Origin: Candidatus Binataceae bacterium
Lineage (GTDB): Bacteria > Desulfobacterota > Binatia > Binatales > Binataceae
Assembly: GCA_035650475.1 (NCBI GenBank)
Contig: DASRHP010000012.1
Coordinates: 236,059-300,058, forward strand
Length of the DNA: 64,000 bases
Reading direction: 5' to 3'
The position numbers were made by a program, and so were the translations under genes. Numbering within the stretch: position 1 is the stretch's first letter; each line of letters starts with the position of its first letter. The notes beneath the pieces were generated by a model. The model was not told where the DNA came from, made no database searches, and saw nothing but the letters and a program-made list of their open reading frames with translations. Positions 36,637 through 46,237 of the stretch are shown piece by piece.

Positions 36637-36777
36637 GTATCGTCGGGTCTGCCGCGGCTGCCGGCCGTCTCCCGCGCCCGGTTCATCATCGGGAATCCCG
36701 GTTCACTGTCTCAGGAATAGGGGTCTTGCCGCGCATCCAGCCCCTGCACGCGGCGAATTCGCAGACGCAAGGTTCGG

Positions 36778-37512
36778 TTAGCGCGCGCGTTCGGGAGGAC
36801 GCTGCGGCTCGAGCACGATTTCGGTCGGGCAGGCGCGCGCGGGCGCGCGCACGACCGCCATCATCGCCTCCGCCACGTCCTCCGGGCGGAGCATCAGCGC
36901 GCGGTCGAGATGCTTGCTGTGCGGGATGAGAGCGGTGTCCACCAGGCCGGGGATTATCACCGCGACCTTGATGTCGCTGGAACGTAGCTCCGCGAAGGCC
37001 GCGCGGCTGAATGCGATCAGGCCGGCCTTTGCCGCCGCATAGATCGCCTCGCCCGCCGGCGCGCGCAGCGCCGCATCCGAGGCGATATTGACGATTGCGC
37101 CGCCGCCCGCCCGGGCCATCTGTCCGGCGGCAAGGCGCGCAAGCGCGATCGGCGCGCGCAGGTTGACCGCGAGCATCCGATCCTGCGCCGCGCTCGAAAT
37201 TTTGCTCAGCGTCGTGCGCGGCGGCGCCCATCCCGCGTTGTTAACCAGCACGTCGAGCCGTCCGAAATGTTCGATCGCCGTGTCGAACAGGGTCTGCGGG
37301 GCGTGCTCCTCGGCGAGGTCAATCAGCACGATAAGCGAGCGCGCGGGAGCAAGTCCGGTCAGGCGGCGGGTCTCCTCCAGTTCGTCGCGCGAGCGCGCGG
37401 CAATGCACAGCGCAAAGCCCTCGCGCGCGAGCGCAACCGCGACCGCACGGCCGATTCCGCGGCCGGCACCGGTCACAATCGCGATCCGCTGTGGATGCTC
37501 CTCAACCGCCAT
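36778..37512 (-). CDS. Short-chain dehydrogenase/reductase
   Basis: This 244-residue SDR has the NAD(P) loop VTGAGRGIGRAVA (residues 14-26), NNAGWAPP and the complete Ser-Tyr-Lys site in IASDAALRAPAGEAIYAAAK. The basic arm AARSRDE after the second strand suggests NADP(H). It is divergent from phosphomannomutase and convergent with the acyl-CoA dehydrogenase. The substrate is unknown. Confidence 0.93.
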   Translation of the reverse strand: MAVEEHPQRIAIVTGAGRGIGRAVAVALAREGFALCIAARSRDELEETRRLTGLAPARSLIVLIDLAEEHAPQTLFDTAIEHFGRLDVLVNNAGWAPPRTTLSKISSAAQDRMLAVNLRAPIALARLAAGQMARAGGGAIVNIASDAALRAPAGEAIYAAAKAGLIAFSRAAFAELRSSDIKVAVIIPGLVDTALIPHSKHLDRALMLRPEDVAEAMMAVVRAPARACPTEIVLEPQRPPERAR

Positions 37513-37698
37513 CCGGGTTTGGCAATCTCGTGTGGGGTGCCGCGATCGTTTGCGTAAAGGGCGACCCGATCACGGTTAAACCCGCACGCTTGCGCATCCG
37601 CAGCTTGCACCATCGAGGCTGGTTCCACAAACTGATCCAAAGCACGGGGAACCGCCCACGATTGCGGAGGCACGCGGCAGGAGAGGCAGGACGCAGCG

Positions 37699-39054
37699 AT
37701 GAATCCACAGGTCTTTCGCGAATACGATATCCGGGGCGTGGTCGAGCGCGACTTCGACGACGCCTTCGTGACCGATCTCGGCCGCGCCTACGCCACCCTG
37801 CTCAAACGCGCGGGCAAGAGCACGGTGACTGTGGGCCGCGACTGTCGGCTCTCGTCGGACCGGCTGTTCGCGCTGTTCAGCGAGGGACTGCTGAAAAGCG
37901 GAATCAACGTGGTGGATATCGGCGTGGTGCCGACGCCGCTTTTATATTTCTCGGTGGCGCACTGGGGGATGGACGGCGGCGCGATGATCACCGGCAGCCA
38001 CAACGCCGCCGAGTACAACGGCTTCAAGCTCGGCGTGGGGCCGTCGACGATCTTCGGCGACGAGATCCAGGAAGTCCGGCGGATAATCGAGCGGCGCGAT
38101 TTCCCCGCCGCCGGCGCGCGCGGCGCGCTCAGCTCGCGCGCGGTGATTCCCGAGTACTGCGACTTCATCAAGCGCAACATCACGCTGCGCCCCGGGCTCA
38201 AGGTCGCAGTGGACGGCGGCAACGGATGCGGCGGCGCGGTCGCGGCGCCGCTGATGCGCGAGCTGGGGGTCGAGACGGTCGAGCTGTATATCGAGATGGA
38301 CGGGCGCTTCCCCAACCATCATCCCGACCCGACCGTCGAGGAGAACATGCGCGACCTGATCGCGGCGGTCAAAAGCTCCGGCGCGCGGCTGGGTATCGCC
38401 TACGACGGCGACGCCGACCGGGTCGGCGCGGTGAACGAGCAGGGGCGAATCGTGTGGGGCGACGAGCTGATGGTGGTGTTCTCGCGCGCGATCCTGCGCG
38501 AGCGGCCGGGCGCCGCCTTCATCGGCGACGTCAAATGTTCCAATCGCATGTACGACGACATCGCGCGCCACGGCGGCCGCCCGATCATGTGGAAGACCGG
38601 CCACTCGCTCATCAAGAGCAAGCTCAAGGAGGAGCACGCCGCGCTCGCAGGCGAGATGAGCGGGCACATGTTCTTCGCCGACCGCTACTACGGCTTCGAC
38701 GACGCAATTTACGCCTCCTTCCGCCTGCTCGAGATCGTCAGCCGCGAGGGGCGCGGGCTCGCGGAGCTGCTCGCCGACCTGCCCAAGAGCCACTTCACGC
38801 CGGAAATCCGGCTCGATTGCCCGGACGACCGCAAGTTCGAGATCGTGCGCAAGGCCGCCGAGTACTTCCGCGGCCGCTACGACGTGATTGATATCGACGG
38901 CGCGCGCGTCAACTTCCCCGGCGGATGGGGCCTGGTGCGCGCCTCCAACACCCAGCCGGCGCTGGTGATGCGTTTCGAAGCGCGCGACGAGAAGACACTC
39001 GGCGAGATCCGCGCGCTGTTCGAGAGCAAGCTCAAAGAACTGGGCGCGATGTGA
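37699..39054 (+). CDS. Phosphomannomutase/phosphoglucomutase (AlgC/ManB-like)
   Basis: This 451-residue alpha-D-phosphohexomutase interconverts hexose 6- and 1-phosphates. FREYDIRGVVE opens the fold. The phosphoserine is Ser100 in MITGSHNAAEYNGFK. The Mg site is YDGDADRVG. The sugar loop is AGEMSGHMFF and the phosphate loop is VRASNTQPALVMRFEA. Its stop overlaps the start of mannose-1-phosphate guanylyltransferase, so it probably supplies mannose-1-phosphate for GDP-mannose. Confidence 0.95.
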   Translation: MNPQVFREYDIRGVVERDFDDAFVTDLGRAYATLLKRAGKSTVTVGRDCRLSSDRLFALFSEGLLKSGINVVDIGVVPTPLLYFSVAHWGMDGGAMITGSHNAAEYNGFKLGVGPSTIFGDEIQEVRRIIERRDFPAAGARGALSSRAVIPEYCDFIKRNITLRPGLKVAVDGGNGCGGAVAAPLMRELGVETVELYIEMDGRFPNHHPDPTVEENMRDLIAAVKSSGARLGIAYDGDADRVGAVNEQGRIVWGDELMVVFSRAILRERPGAAFIGDVKCSNRMYDDIARHGGRPIMWKTGHSLIKSKLKEEHAALAGEMSGHMFFADRYYGFDDAIYASFRLLEIVSREGRGLAELLADLPKSHFTPEIRLDCPDDRKFEIVRKAAEYFRGRYDVIDIDGARVNFPGGWGLVRASNTQPALVMRFEARDEKTLGEIRALFESKLKELGAM

Positions 39055-40106
39055 GCGCGCGGCGCGCAGCGGCGCTGATCATCGCGGGCGGGCGCGGCAC
39101 GCGCTTCTGGCCCGAGAGCCGCGCGCGGCGGCCCAAGCCGCTGTTCTCGATCGACGGCCGCGCAACGCTGCTCGGCGAGACTATCGCGCGGCTCAAGCCG
39201 CTGATCGAGCGGCGCCAAATTTTCGTGCTGGTCCCCGTGGACCAGCGCGCGCTCTTCCGCAGCGCGCTGCGCGGACTCCTGCCGCCGGCCAATCTGATCG
39301 TCGAGCCCGAGGGGCGCGGCACCGCGGTAGCGATCGCTTACGGATGCGCCGTGATCGCCAATCGCTGCGGTGCCGGCGTTGTCGCGGTGATGCCGGCCGA
39401 CCATTACATCGCCCCCGCCGCCGGCTTTCGGCGCACGCTGGCCGACGCGATCGGACTTGCCGCCGCGCGCCGCGCGGTGGTGGTGATCGGCGTCGCGCCG
39501 ACGCGGGCCGAGCCCGGCTACGGCTACCAGCAGATCGGCCGGCGCGTCGGGCGTGGCTTCGAAGTCGAACGCTTCGTCGAGAAGCCGCCGCTGGCGCAGG
39601 CGCGCCGGATGGTCGCGTCGGGCAGGTTCCTGTGGAACGCCGGGATTTTCGTGATGGACACACGGGCGCTGGAGGCGGAACTCGACGAGCACGCCCCCGC
39701 GCTTGCCGGCGCGATGCGCGAGCTGGGCGGCGCCCGGCCGGCGGCCGTCGCGCGCATCTACCGACGGCTTCACTTCGACGCCTTCGACCGCGTGGTCGCC
39801 GAGAAGAGCCGCAACGTGCTCACGGTCAAGGCGCGCTTTGGATGGCACGATGTCGGGAGCTGGGAGGGACTGTGGCAGGCGGTGCGCGGGCGCGCCTCCA
39901 ACGTGCTCAAGGGCGAGGTGCTCGCGCTCGACTCCGAGGGCGTGCTGGCGCGTGCCGACCGGCGCCTGATGGTGCTGCTCGGGGTGAGGGACCTGGTGGC
40001 GGTCGATACCGGCGACGCGATCCTGATCGCCGGCCGCCAAAGCTCGCAGGAACTGCGCCGCGTCGTAGACGAACTCGCCCGCCGCGGCCTGCAGCGCTAC
40101 CTGTAG
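39051..40106 (+). CDS. Mannose-1-phosphate guanylyltransferase
   Basis: This 351-residue enzyme makes GDP-mannose. The GTP loop is IIAGGRGTRFWPESRARRPKP (20 residues of the family signature). GRGTAVAIAYG, VMPADHY, FVEKPP with FLWNAGIFVMD, and FGWHDVGSWEGLW are further landmarks. It is the monofunctional form without an isomerase domain. It starts at GTG 39051 inside the phosphomannomutase stop (GTGA). GDP-mannose would feed glycan pathways such as that of the PIG-V-like enzyme, via polyprenyl phosphate mannose. Confidence 0.94.
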   Translation: MSARRAAALIIAGGRGTRFWPESRARRPKPLFSIDGRATLLGETIARLKPLIERRQIFVLVPVDQRALFRSALRGLLPPANLIVEPEGRGTAVAIAYGCAVIANRCGAGVVAVMPADHYIAPAAGFRRTLADAIGLAAARRAVVVIGVAPTRAEPGYGYQQIGRRVGRGFEVERFVEKPPLAQARRMVASGRFLWNAGIFVMDTRALEAELDEHAPALAGAMRELGGARPAAVARIYRRLHFDAFDRVVAEKSRNVLTVKARFGWHDVGSWEGLWQAVRGRASNVLKGEVLALDSEGVLARADRRLMVLLGVRDLVAVDTGDAILIAGRQSSQELRRVVDELARRGLQRYL

Positions 40107-40198
40107 GCGTGACCTTGTACGGCGGCACGCGCGATCGGCTAGGATCGCCGCGCGCGGCCCGGCACGGCGATCAGCGGGCCGGCGGCGAGGTGAGTACG

Positions 40199-40732
40199 AT
40201 GCTCAAAGAGAGGCGGCGAATCGTAACCGCCATCGACGCCGACGGAAAATCGTACGTGGCAAGTGACGGGCCGTCGCCCAACCTCCGCGAGCACGGCGCG
40301 GGCGGCGCCGCCGAGCTGTGGGTGACCGACGCCACGCCCGCCGATAACCGGGCGGCGGGTGACCCCGCCACGCGCCCGGCGCGGCTCGAACCGCCCGCCG
40401 GCGGCAGCGTGTTCCGCTTCTTCATGGTCGCGCCCGAGAACAGGGCGCTCTCGGCCGAGGCGCAGGAGGCGATCGCGGCGGCGCGCTTTGCCGCGATGGG
40501 CGCCTCGCATTGCCGGGTCGATACTTCGCGCCATCCGAGCATGCACACCACACGCACCGTCGATTACATCATCCTGCTCTCAGGGCGGGTGACGCTGCTG
40601 CTCGACAAGGGCGAGGTCGATCTCGAGCCGTTCGACGTCGTGATCCAGCGCGGGACCAACCACGGATGGGTCAATCGGGGGACGGAGCCGGCCCTGCTGG
40701 CGGCGATCCTGATCGACGCCAGGCCGCTCTGA
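40199..40732 (+). CDS. Cupin-domain protein
   Basis: In this 177-residue protein the C-terminal half is a cupin: MHTTRTVDYIILLSGRVTLL carries motif 1 and PFDVVIQRGTNHGWVNRG carries motif 2, with His residues that could bind a metal. The N-terminal half (TAIDADGKSYVASDGPSP) is typical of a family of small proteins of unknown catalytic role. Starts at ATG 40199 or GTG 40190 are possible; GAGG favours 40199. It follows the guanylyltransferase by 92 bases. Confidence 0.85.
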   Translation: MLKERRRIVTAIDADGKSYVASDGPSPNLREHGAGGAAELWVTDATPADNRAAGDPATRPARLEPPAGGSVFRFFMVAPENRALSAEAQEAIAAARFAAMGASHCRVDTSRHPSMHTTRTVDYIILLSGRVTLLLDKGEVDLEPFDVVIQRGTNHGWVNRGTEPALLAAILIDARPL

Positions 40733-40758
40733 GAGTGGCGCTAGCGCGATCCGCGCTT

Positions 40759-41223
40759 TCAGTCGAGCGCCTGCGGATCGCAGCGCAGAACGAGCTCGCG
40801 CAAGCCGCCGAGGTTGCGGTCGTCTTCCAGCTCGATTGCGCGCAGGCGCGCGGCGAAGGCGGGATCGACGCGCTCCCATCGGAACACCAACTGGTTCATG
40901 TCGCCCAGTAATTCAAGCAGGAGCGCGAGGTCGGCCGACAGCCGCTGCCAGTTGTTCGAGCCTGCGGCGCCAGGCCGACGCGCCGGCTTCGCCCACGCGT
41001 GCCGCTCCCCAAGCATCAGGTCCAGCGCACGCGCGTGCCGCAGCTCCTGTTCGGCGATCGCGCGCAGCGCGTCCGCCATCGCAGGGTAGCCGCAGAGCGC
41101 GGCGTCGCGCGCGAGGCGCTCGGCGAGCTCGCGATGGCGTCCGGCAAGCTCGGCGAGTTCCCCCAGCAGTTTTTCTTCGGGTGATAGCGCGGAGCGGATT
41201 CGATCCAGGATTCCCATCCGCAT
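40759..41223 (-). CDS. Ferritin-like four-helix protein of unknown function
   Basis: This 154-residue, mostly helical protein has an EQELRHARALDLMLGE segment (an ExxH pair) and further Glu-rich helices (SPEEKLLGELAELAG, ELEDDRNLGGLREL). A second clear ExxH is missing, so a full diiron site is uncertain. The ATG at 41221-41223 is behind GAGGA. It lies 64 bases downstream of the metallopeptidase-like gene and may be co-transcribed. Confidence 0.6.
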   Translation of the reverse strand: MRMGILDRIRSALSPEEKLLGELAELAGRHRELAERLARDAALCGYPAMADALRAIAEQELRHARALDLMLGERHAWAKPARRPGAAGSNNWQRLSADLALLLELLGDMNQLVFRWERVDPAFAARLRAIELEDDRNLGGLRELVLRCDPQALD

Positions 41224-41287
41224 CAGGCGTCCTCTTTCGCCGAGGGACGATAATACACGGCCCGCGCCCGCGGCGCATCCGTCGGCC

Positions 41288-41842
41288 TTAATCGCCGCCG
41301 GTTTCGGCGGGCCACAGCGCGCGCACCAGGAACGACTCGCGCTTGAAGAAACCACGAGTATGGTACGAGTCGCCCAGCCGGAGCAGCGCATAGTCCAGGT
41401 AATGGCCAAGCTCGTGCATCAGCGTGCGCAGGAAGGTCTTGGGCTTGACCACGTCGTGGCGCTGCGCCGTGCGCATCCAGAGCACGATCCGCGGCGGACG
41501 GGAGAAGAAGATGCCGTGGAGCTCGCCGCGCGCGTTGCGCGGGCGCACGCCTTTGACCTGCAGCGGCACGCTGCGCACGTGCAGCAGGCGGCATAGCTCG
41601 GTGGCGAGGTTCTGCGCCGCGCGCTCGGTCGCCGCGAGCTGGCCAGCTTCGAGCGCCGCCAGCAGGGCGTCGGCCAGTGCGAGCGCGCTGGGGCTGGGCG
41701 CAAGCTCGAAGCGGTCGATCGCGTCGCTGCGCAGGTAAACCTGTTGGGCGCGGGGCGAGAGCCGGTAAAACCAGGCCGGCAGCTCGGCCTGCGCGCGGCG
41801 CGCGGCCGGCTCCTTCAATGGGCGCTTCGGCTCTCCTATCAT
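41288..41842 (-). CDS. SprT-like zinc metalloprotein/metallopeptidase
   Basis: This 184-residue protein has a central HELGHYLD motif (His143, Glu144, His147) after a strand IFFSRPPRIVLWM, as in minimal gluzincins and the SprT-like fold. The rest (LRLGDSYHTRGFFKRE) may supply a third ligand. No signal peptide is visible. It is divergent from the adenosine-specific kinase family gene. Confidence 0.72.
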   Translation of the reverse strand: MIGEPKRPLKEPAARRAQAELPAWFYRLSPRAQQVYLRSDAIDRFELAPSPSALALADALLAALEAGQLAATERAAQNLATELCRLLHVRSVPLQVKGVRPRNARGELHGIFFSRPPRIVLWMRTAQRHDVVKPKTFLRTLMHELGHYLDYALLRLGDSYHTRGFFKRESFLVRALWPAETGGD

Positions 41843-41887
41843 CGATCAACCGCCATACAAGAACGCATCGCAGGAGAACGCAAGCCT

Positions 41888-42370
41888 ATGGAACTGAGCG
41901 CGATCCCAGTCGCCAAGCCGGCCGACGCCAACGTCATCATCGGCCAGGCCCATTTCATCAAGACCGCCGAGGATCTCTACGAGGCGGTCGTCGCCGCGGT
42001 GCCCGGGGTGAAGTTCGGCGTCGCCTTCTGCGAGGCCTCTGGGCCCTGCCTCGTCCGCCACACCGGCACCGACGCCGAGCTGGAGGACGCGGCGGTGCGC
42101 GCGGCCGAAGCGATCGGTGCCGGGCACGTTTTCGTGATCATGCTTGGCAACGCGTTCCCGATAAACGTGCTCAACCAGGTCAAGGCGGTCGGCGAGGTGT
42201 GCACGATCTTTTGCGCCACCGCCAACGAGCTCCGCGTGATCGTCGCCGACGAGGGCGGCGCGCGCGGTGTGCTCGGTGTGATCGACGGCAGCGCGCCCAA
42301 GGGCGTCGAGGGCGAGCGCGAGCAGGAGGAGCGGCGGGCGCTGCTGCGCCGCTTCGGCTACAAGCATTAG
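41888..42370 (+). CDS. Adenosine-specific kinase family protein (DUF355)
   Basis: This 160-residue protein matches the PF04008 family throughout: IIGQAHFIKTAEDLYEAVV, GVKFGVAFCEASG, VRHTGTD, HVFVIMLGNAFPINVLNQVK, VCTIFCATANELRVIV and GVLGVIDGSAPKGVE. The family binds or phosphorylates adenosine in an archaeal member; the role in bacteria is unclear. The start is ATG 41888. Confidence 0.93.
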   Translation: MELSAIPVAKPADANVIIGQAHFIKTAEDLYEAVVAAVPGVKFGVAFCEASGPCLVRHTGTDAELEDAAVRAAEAIGAGHVFVIMLGNAFPINVLNQVKAVGEVCTIFCATANELRVIVADEGGARGVLGVIDGSAPKGVEGEREQEERRALLRRFGYKH

Positions 42371-42475
42371 GCCGCGGGTTCCCCGCGCCGCCATGTCGCT
42401 TTGCCGCGGGCCCGCGGGATATAGTTTAAGCCGCGCAGCTGGTCTGGGTCGGGACCGGCGCGCAAATGACGCGTG

Positions 42476-44929
42476 ATGAGCAGCGCACGCAGGCGGGGCC
42501 GGGCAGGCGCGGCGGGTGGATGGCTGCGCCGCACGCTTAGGCGGCTGGGGCCGCGGCGCATCGCGCTCGGCGGGCTCCTGCTGTGCGCCTTCGCCACGGG
42601 TTTCTATCTCGCCCAGCTCTACAGCGAAATCTCGGCGCTTATTCGACAACGCGAGGCCGCGCTGACCTCGGCGATCTACTCCGCGCCGCTGGTGATCGAG
42701 CGCGGCGACGACGTCGCCAAGCTCCATCTGCTCGACCGCCTCGACCATCTGAGCTACACCCGCGTCGCCAATCCGGCCCGCCCGGGCGAGTACGCGCTGA
42801 CCCCAGGGCGGATCACGATTTACCTGCGCAGCTTTCGCGAGGGACTGCGCGAGTACCCCGACGAACTGATTCATCTGAGCCTCGATGGCACCGTGGTCGA
42901 GCGCGTGGCCGACCCCTTCGGGACCGCGCTTGACGCCGCGGCGCTCGAACCCGAGGTGATCGGCAGGCTGCTGCCGGGGGCGCCCGCCGAGCGCGTCGAG
43001 GTGCATCTGGGCGAGCTGCCGCCCTACCTGACGCGCGGTCTGCTCGCGACCGAAGACCGCTACTTCTACTACCATCCCGGCTTCGACCCGATTCGGATGG
43101 TGGAGGCGGCGGTCGCGGACCTGCGCTCGCATCGCCTGCGCCAGGGCGCGAGCACGATCACCCAGCAGCTCGCCCGCACCTTCATCGATCGCCACGAGCG
43201 CACCTTCGCGCGCAAGCTGCGCGAACTGGCGGTCGCGCTCGTGATCGAGATGCGCCTCAGCAAGGATCAGATCCTCGAGCGGTACATCAACGACGTCCCG
43301 ATGGGCGAGTACGACGGCACGCCGATCACCGGGATGCCGCTGGCGGCGCGCTACTTCTTCAACAAAGACTTGCACGAGGTAACGCCGGCGGAGGCCGCGA
43401 CGCTGATCGGGATGATCCAGGCGCCGACGCTCTACGATCCCCGCCGCCATCCCGATGCCGCCCGCGCGCGCCGCGACGTCGTGCTCGCGATCATGCGCCG
43501 CGCCGGTGCCATCGACGCCGCGCAGTACGCCGCGGCCAGCGGCGCGCCGATCCAGCTCGCCAGCTCACCCGGTTTGCGCCGCGCGCCCTACTTCACCGAC
43601 TACGTAATCTCCGAGGTCGAACGCATCCCCGGCTTCGGCGGCAACCTGGCCGGGCTCAAAGTGTACACGACGCTCGACCCCGAGATGGAGCAGGAGGCGC
43701 AGGCGGCGGTCGAAGCCAACCTGGCGCGCCTGGAGCGCGCGCATCCGCGGCTGCGCCGCACGCGGCGCGCCGAGCGGCTGCAAGGCTCGCTGCTCGCGCT
43801 CGACGTGCGCACGGGCGCGATCCTGGCGATGGTCGGCGGGCGCGACTATGCGTCGAGCCAGTTCAACCGCGCGGTGCAGGCCGAGCGCCAGCCCGGCTCG
43901 GCCTTCAAGCCGATCGTCTATCTGAGCGCGCTCGATCCTTTGCGCTCGCCGCTGGGGCAGCCGGTGACGCTGGCCTCGCTGCTGCCCGACCGTCCGATGT
44001 CGTTCGGCGGATGGGCGCCGGCCAACTACGAGCGCAACTTTCAGGGCACGGTCACGGTAGTCGAGGCGCTCGCCGAGTCGCTCAACGTGCCGACCGCCTA
44101 CCTTGGCAGCCTGCTGCACCCGCCGACGATCGTGCGCACGGCGCACGAGATGGGCATCAACGAGGACCTCCCCGCCGTGCTGCCGATCTCGATCGGCGCC
44201 GCCGAAACCACCCTCATCGAGCTGACCGGCGCCTACCAGATTTTCGCAAGCGGCGGCGTTTCGCGCCCGCCCTACGCGCTGGAGGCGGTGTACGATGCGC
44301 ACGATCATCTGATCTACGAGCACAAGGCGCACGCGCTTAGACTCATCGATCCGCCGGTCGCCTACCTGATAACCGGCGCGCTCGAACAGGTGCTGCGATG
44401 GGGCACGGGCGCGGGCGCGGCGCGGATGGGGCTGGACTTTCCCGCGGCGGGCAAGACCGGCACCACCGACGACTATCGCGACGCCTACTTCGTCGGCTAC
44501 ACGCCGCGCGTCGTGTGCGGCGCGTGGGTCGGGTTCGATCGCCCGCAGAGCATCGGGATGACCGGCGCGGCGGCAGCGCTGCCCGCGTGGGTCAGCTTCA
44601 TGAGCGCGGTCACGCCGCGCACCGCTGCGCAGTTCAGGCCGCCGGCGGGGATCACGATGGCGACGATCGATCCGCAAAGCGGCGGGCTGGCGACGGCGAA
44701 CTGTCCGCGCGCGGTCGCACTGCCGTTTCTGAGCGGTACCGCGCCGACCCAGATGTGCCCGCTGCACGGCGGGGTCGCGCCCGCGCCGACGCTGGTTGCG
44801 GGTCCGGGCGCGGCGGCGCCGCCGGGCGCCGCGGGGATGGCAGGGGCGCCCGGAGCCGCGCCGACGCCTGCGACCAACGGTTTGTTAGGTTCGATCGGGA
44901 ATTTCTTCGGTTCGCTCTTCGGCCACTGA
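42476..44929 (+). CDS. Bifunctional penicillin-binding protein, class A (PBP1B-like)
   Basis: This 817-residue membrane-anchored peptidoglycan synthase has a transmembrane helix at about 28-48. A UB2H-like domain (about 60-160) suggests PBP1B with an outer-membrane partner. The glycosyltransferase domain has Glu193 in ATEDRYFYYH and QGASTITQQLART. The transpeptidase domain has nucleophile Ser475 in PGSAFKP, SLN near 540 and Lys660 in KTGTTDDY. The C-terminal 60 residues are Gly/Ala/Pro-rich. GTG 42473 and ATG 42476 are adjacent starts. Confidence 0.95.
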   Translation: MSSARRRGRAGAAGGWLRRTLRRLGPRRIALGGLLLCAFATGFYLAQLYSEISALIRQREAALTSAIYSAPLVIERGDDVAKLHLLDRLDHLSYTRVANPARPGEYALTPGRITIYLRSFREGLREYPDELIHLSLDGTVVERVADPFGTALDAAALEPEVIGRLLPGAPAERVEVHLGELPPYLTRGLLATEDRYFYYHPGFDPIRMVEAAVADLRSHRLRQGASTITQQLARTFIDRHERTFARKLRELAVALVIEMRLSKDQILERYINDVPMGEYDGTPITGMPLAARYFFNKDLHEVTPAEAATLIGMIQAPTLYDPRRHPDAARARRDVVLAIMRRAGAIDAAQYAAASGAPIQLASSPGLRRAPYFTDYVISEVERIPGFGGNLAGLKVYTTLDPEMEQEAQAAVEANLARLERAHPRLRRTRRAERLQGSLLALDVRTGAILAMVGGRDYASSQFNRAVQAERQPGSAFKPIVYLSALDPLRSPLGQPVTLASLLPDRPMSFGGWAPANYERNFQGTVTVVEALAESLNVPTAYLGSLLHPPTIVRTAHEMGINEDLPAVLPISIGAAETTLIELTGAYQIFASGGVSRPPYALEAVYDAHDHLIYEHKAHALRLIDPPVAYLITGALEQVLRWGTGAGAARMGLDFPAAGKTGTTDDYRDAYFVGYTPRVVCGAWVGFDRPQSIGMTGAAAALPAWVSFMSAVTPRTAAQFRPPAGITMATIDPQSGGLATANCPRAVALPFLSGTAPTQMCPLHGGVAPAPTLVAGPGAAAPPGAAGMAGAPGAAPTPATNGLLGSIGNFFGSLFGH

Positions 44930-45025
44930 GCGCGGCGCCGGTCGGGCGGCCACCGAATCGCTTCGCGTAGAACGACAGGTAGAGGACCCTCAGATTGCGG
45001 CGGCATAAGCGCCTTGTTTTGACGC

Positions 45026-45066
45026 CGTCCTGAGCGGAGCGAGTCCGCGAGCGGAGTCGAAGGATA
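45026..45066. repeat. Interspersed palindromic repeat-like element
   Basis: The sequence reads CGTCCTGAGCGGAGCGAG, a central palindrome TCCGCGAGCGGA, then GTCGAAGGATA. This matches a widely dispersed class in environmental genomes whose copies read CGTCCTGAGC...GTCGAAGGA. It lies in the 166-base gap between the convergent PBP and molybdoenzyme genes. A second, different repeat class occurs at 10052. Confidence 0.6.
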
Positions 45067-45095
45067 GACGCGCAGCGATTTTTGACGAGACGGCC

Positions 45096-46112
45096 TCACG
45101 CCGCCGCGGTGACGTCGAGGCTGAGCCGCGCCTGGGCGCTCTGGCCGGCGCTGGTGTCGGGATCGCTGGGCGGCTGCGCGCGTCCATCGCCGTCGACGGC
45201 GCGCACGCGCACCTTGTAATTTCCAGCGCGGCGCGGCGCGAAGCGGTACTTCCACACGCTCCAGATGTAAGCTGAGCGGCTCGGCGTAATTTCAGCGGTG
45301 TCCCACGTCGCGCCGTCGTCGGTCGAAACGTCGACCCGATGGACTCCCGACGGCCCCGCCAGCGCCCATCCCACCATCTCCACCGGCGCCGTCACCCTGG
45401 CGGCGGGCGCGACCAGGTTGAGCAAGCTGTAGCTGACCTGCGGATAGAAGAAGCCCGAGTTGATCTTGCGCCACGCGCTGTTACTCCATCCGCGCGCCTC
45501 CCAATAGCCGACGAACTCGCGATCGACGAATTCGATCTCGGTCAACCATTTGGGCTGCTTCATTCCGTACTTGCCCGGGATGAAGATGCGCAGGGGAAAG
45601 CCGTGGTCTGGCGGCAGCGCCTCGCCGTTCATCAGGTGGGGCAGGAAATTCTCCTCGCGCATCAGTTCGTCGAGCGGTATGCCGGTGGCGTAACCGTCGG
45701 CGCCGCGCAGCGCCGCGTATCCTGCCTTGCGCGAGGGGCGCGCGCGCTCGAGCAACGGCCTGAGCTTGGGCCCGACCCACAACGCATTGCCGATCGCGGT
45801 GCCGTTGGGCGGGTTGCCGATACACTCCAGCGTCAGCGTCTCGCTTATCGGCGGCAGCGACTTGACCGTTGCCAGGTCGAGCTCCAGCGGATTGGCGGCG
45901 AGGCCGTGAATCTTCAGCCGCCATCGGTTCGGATCCACGCGCGGCGTGGCCCCGTACGAGGTCACGTAAAAGTCCGCGTTGGGCGTAAGCCCGCCCCATC
46001 CGCCAGCCGGCGGCTTGGGCGCCTCGGCGGCGGCAAGCGCGCGCGCGGCGGCGGGCGCTCCGCCGAGCGCGATAGCGGCGCCCGCCAGTTTGACGAATTT
46101 CCGGCGATTCAT
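45096..46112 (-). CDS. Tat-exported molybdopterin oxidoreductase, sulfite oxidase-like
   Basis: This 338-residue protein starts with a twin-arginine signal (NRRKFVKLAGAAIALGG). The molybdopterin domain has the Mo-binding Cys97 in LTLECIGNPPNGTAIGNALW, with FPLRIFIPGKYGMKQPKW. A C-terminal immunoglobulin-like Mo-co dimerisation domain (about 230-335) is present, so it resembles sulfite oxidase more than MsrP. It should act in the periplasm on sulfite or another oxo-acceptor. No cytochrome partner is adjacent. Confidence 0.9.
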   Translation of the reverse strand: MNRRKFVKLAGAAIALGGAPAAARALAAAEAPKPPAGGWGGLTPNADFYVTSYGATPRVDPNRWRLKIHGLAANPLELDLATVKSLPPISETLTLECIGNPPNGTAIGNALWVGPKLRPLLERARPSRKAGYAALRGADGYATGIPLDELMREENFLPHLMNGEALPPDHGFPLRIFIPGKYGMKQPKWLTEIEFVDREFVGYWEARGWSNSAWRKINSGFFYPQVSYSLLNLVAPAARVTAPVEMVGWALAGPSGVHRVDVSTDDGATWDTAEITPSRSAYIWSVWKYRFAPRRAGNYKVRVRAVDGDGRAQPPSDPDTSAGQSAQARLSLDVTAAA

Positions 46113-46237
46113 TGTATGCGCACCTCATTGCGCGAGCGCCCCAGCAGTAGCGGGCGCGCGCTCGCGAACGCTCGGCTTGGCGGCGCCGCCGTTCGCTTAT
46201 ATTCAAACCGCGCGCGCGGCGGCGCGGTTCCGCTGCG

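Noticed and set aside
41846-43450. 534-codon open frame on the minus strand
   Set aside because: It lies antisense to the DUF355 and PBP genes, both of which have clear family motifs on the other strand.
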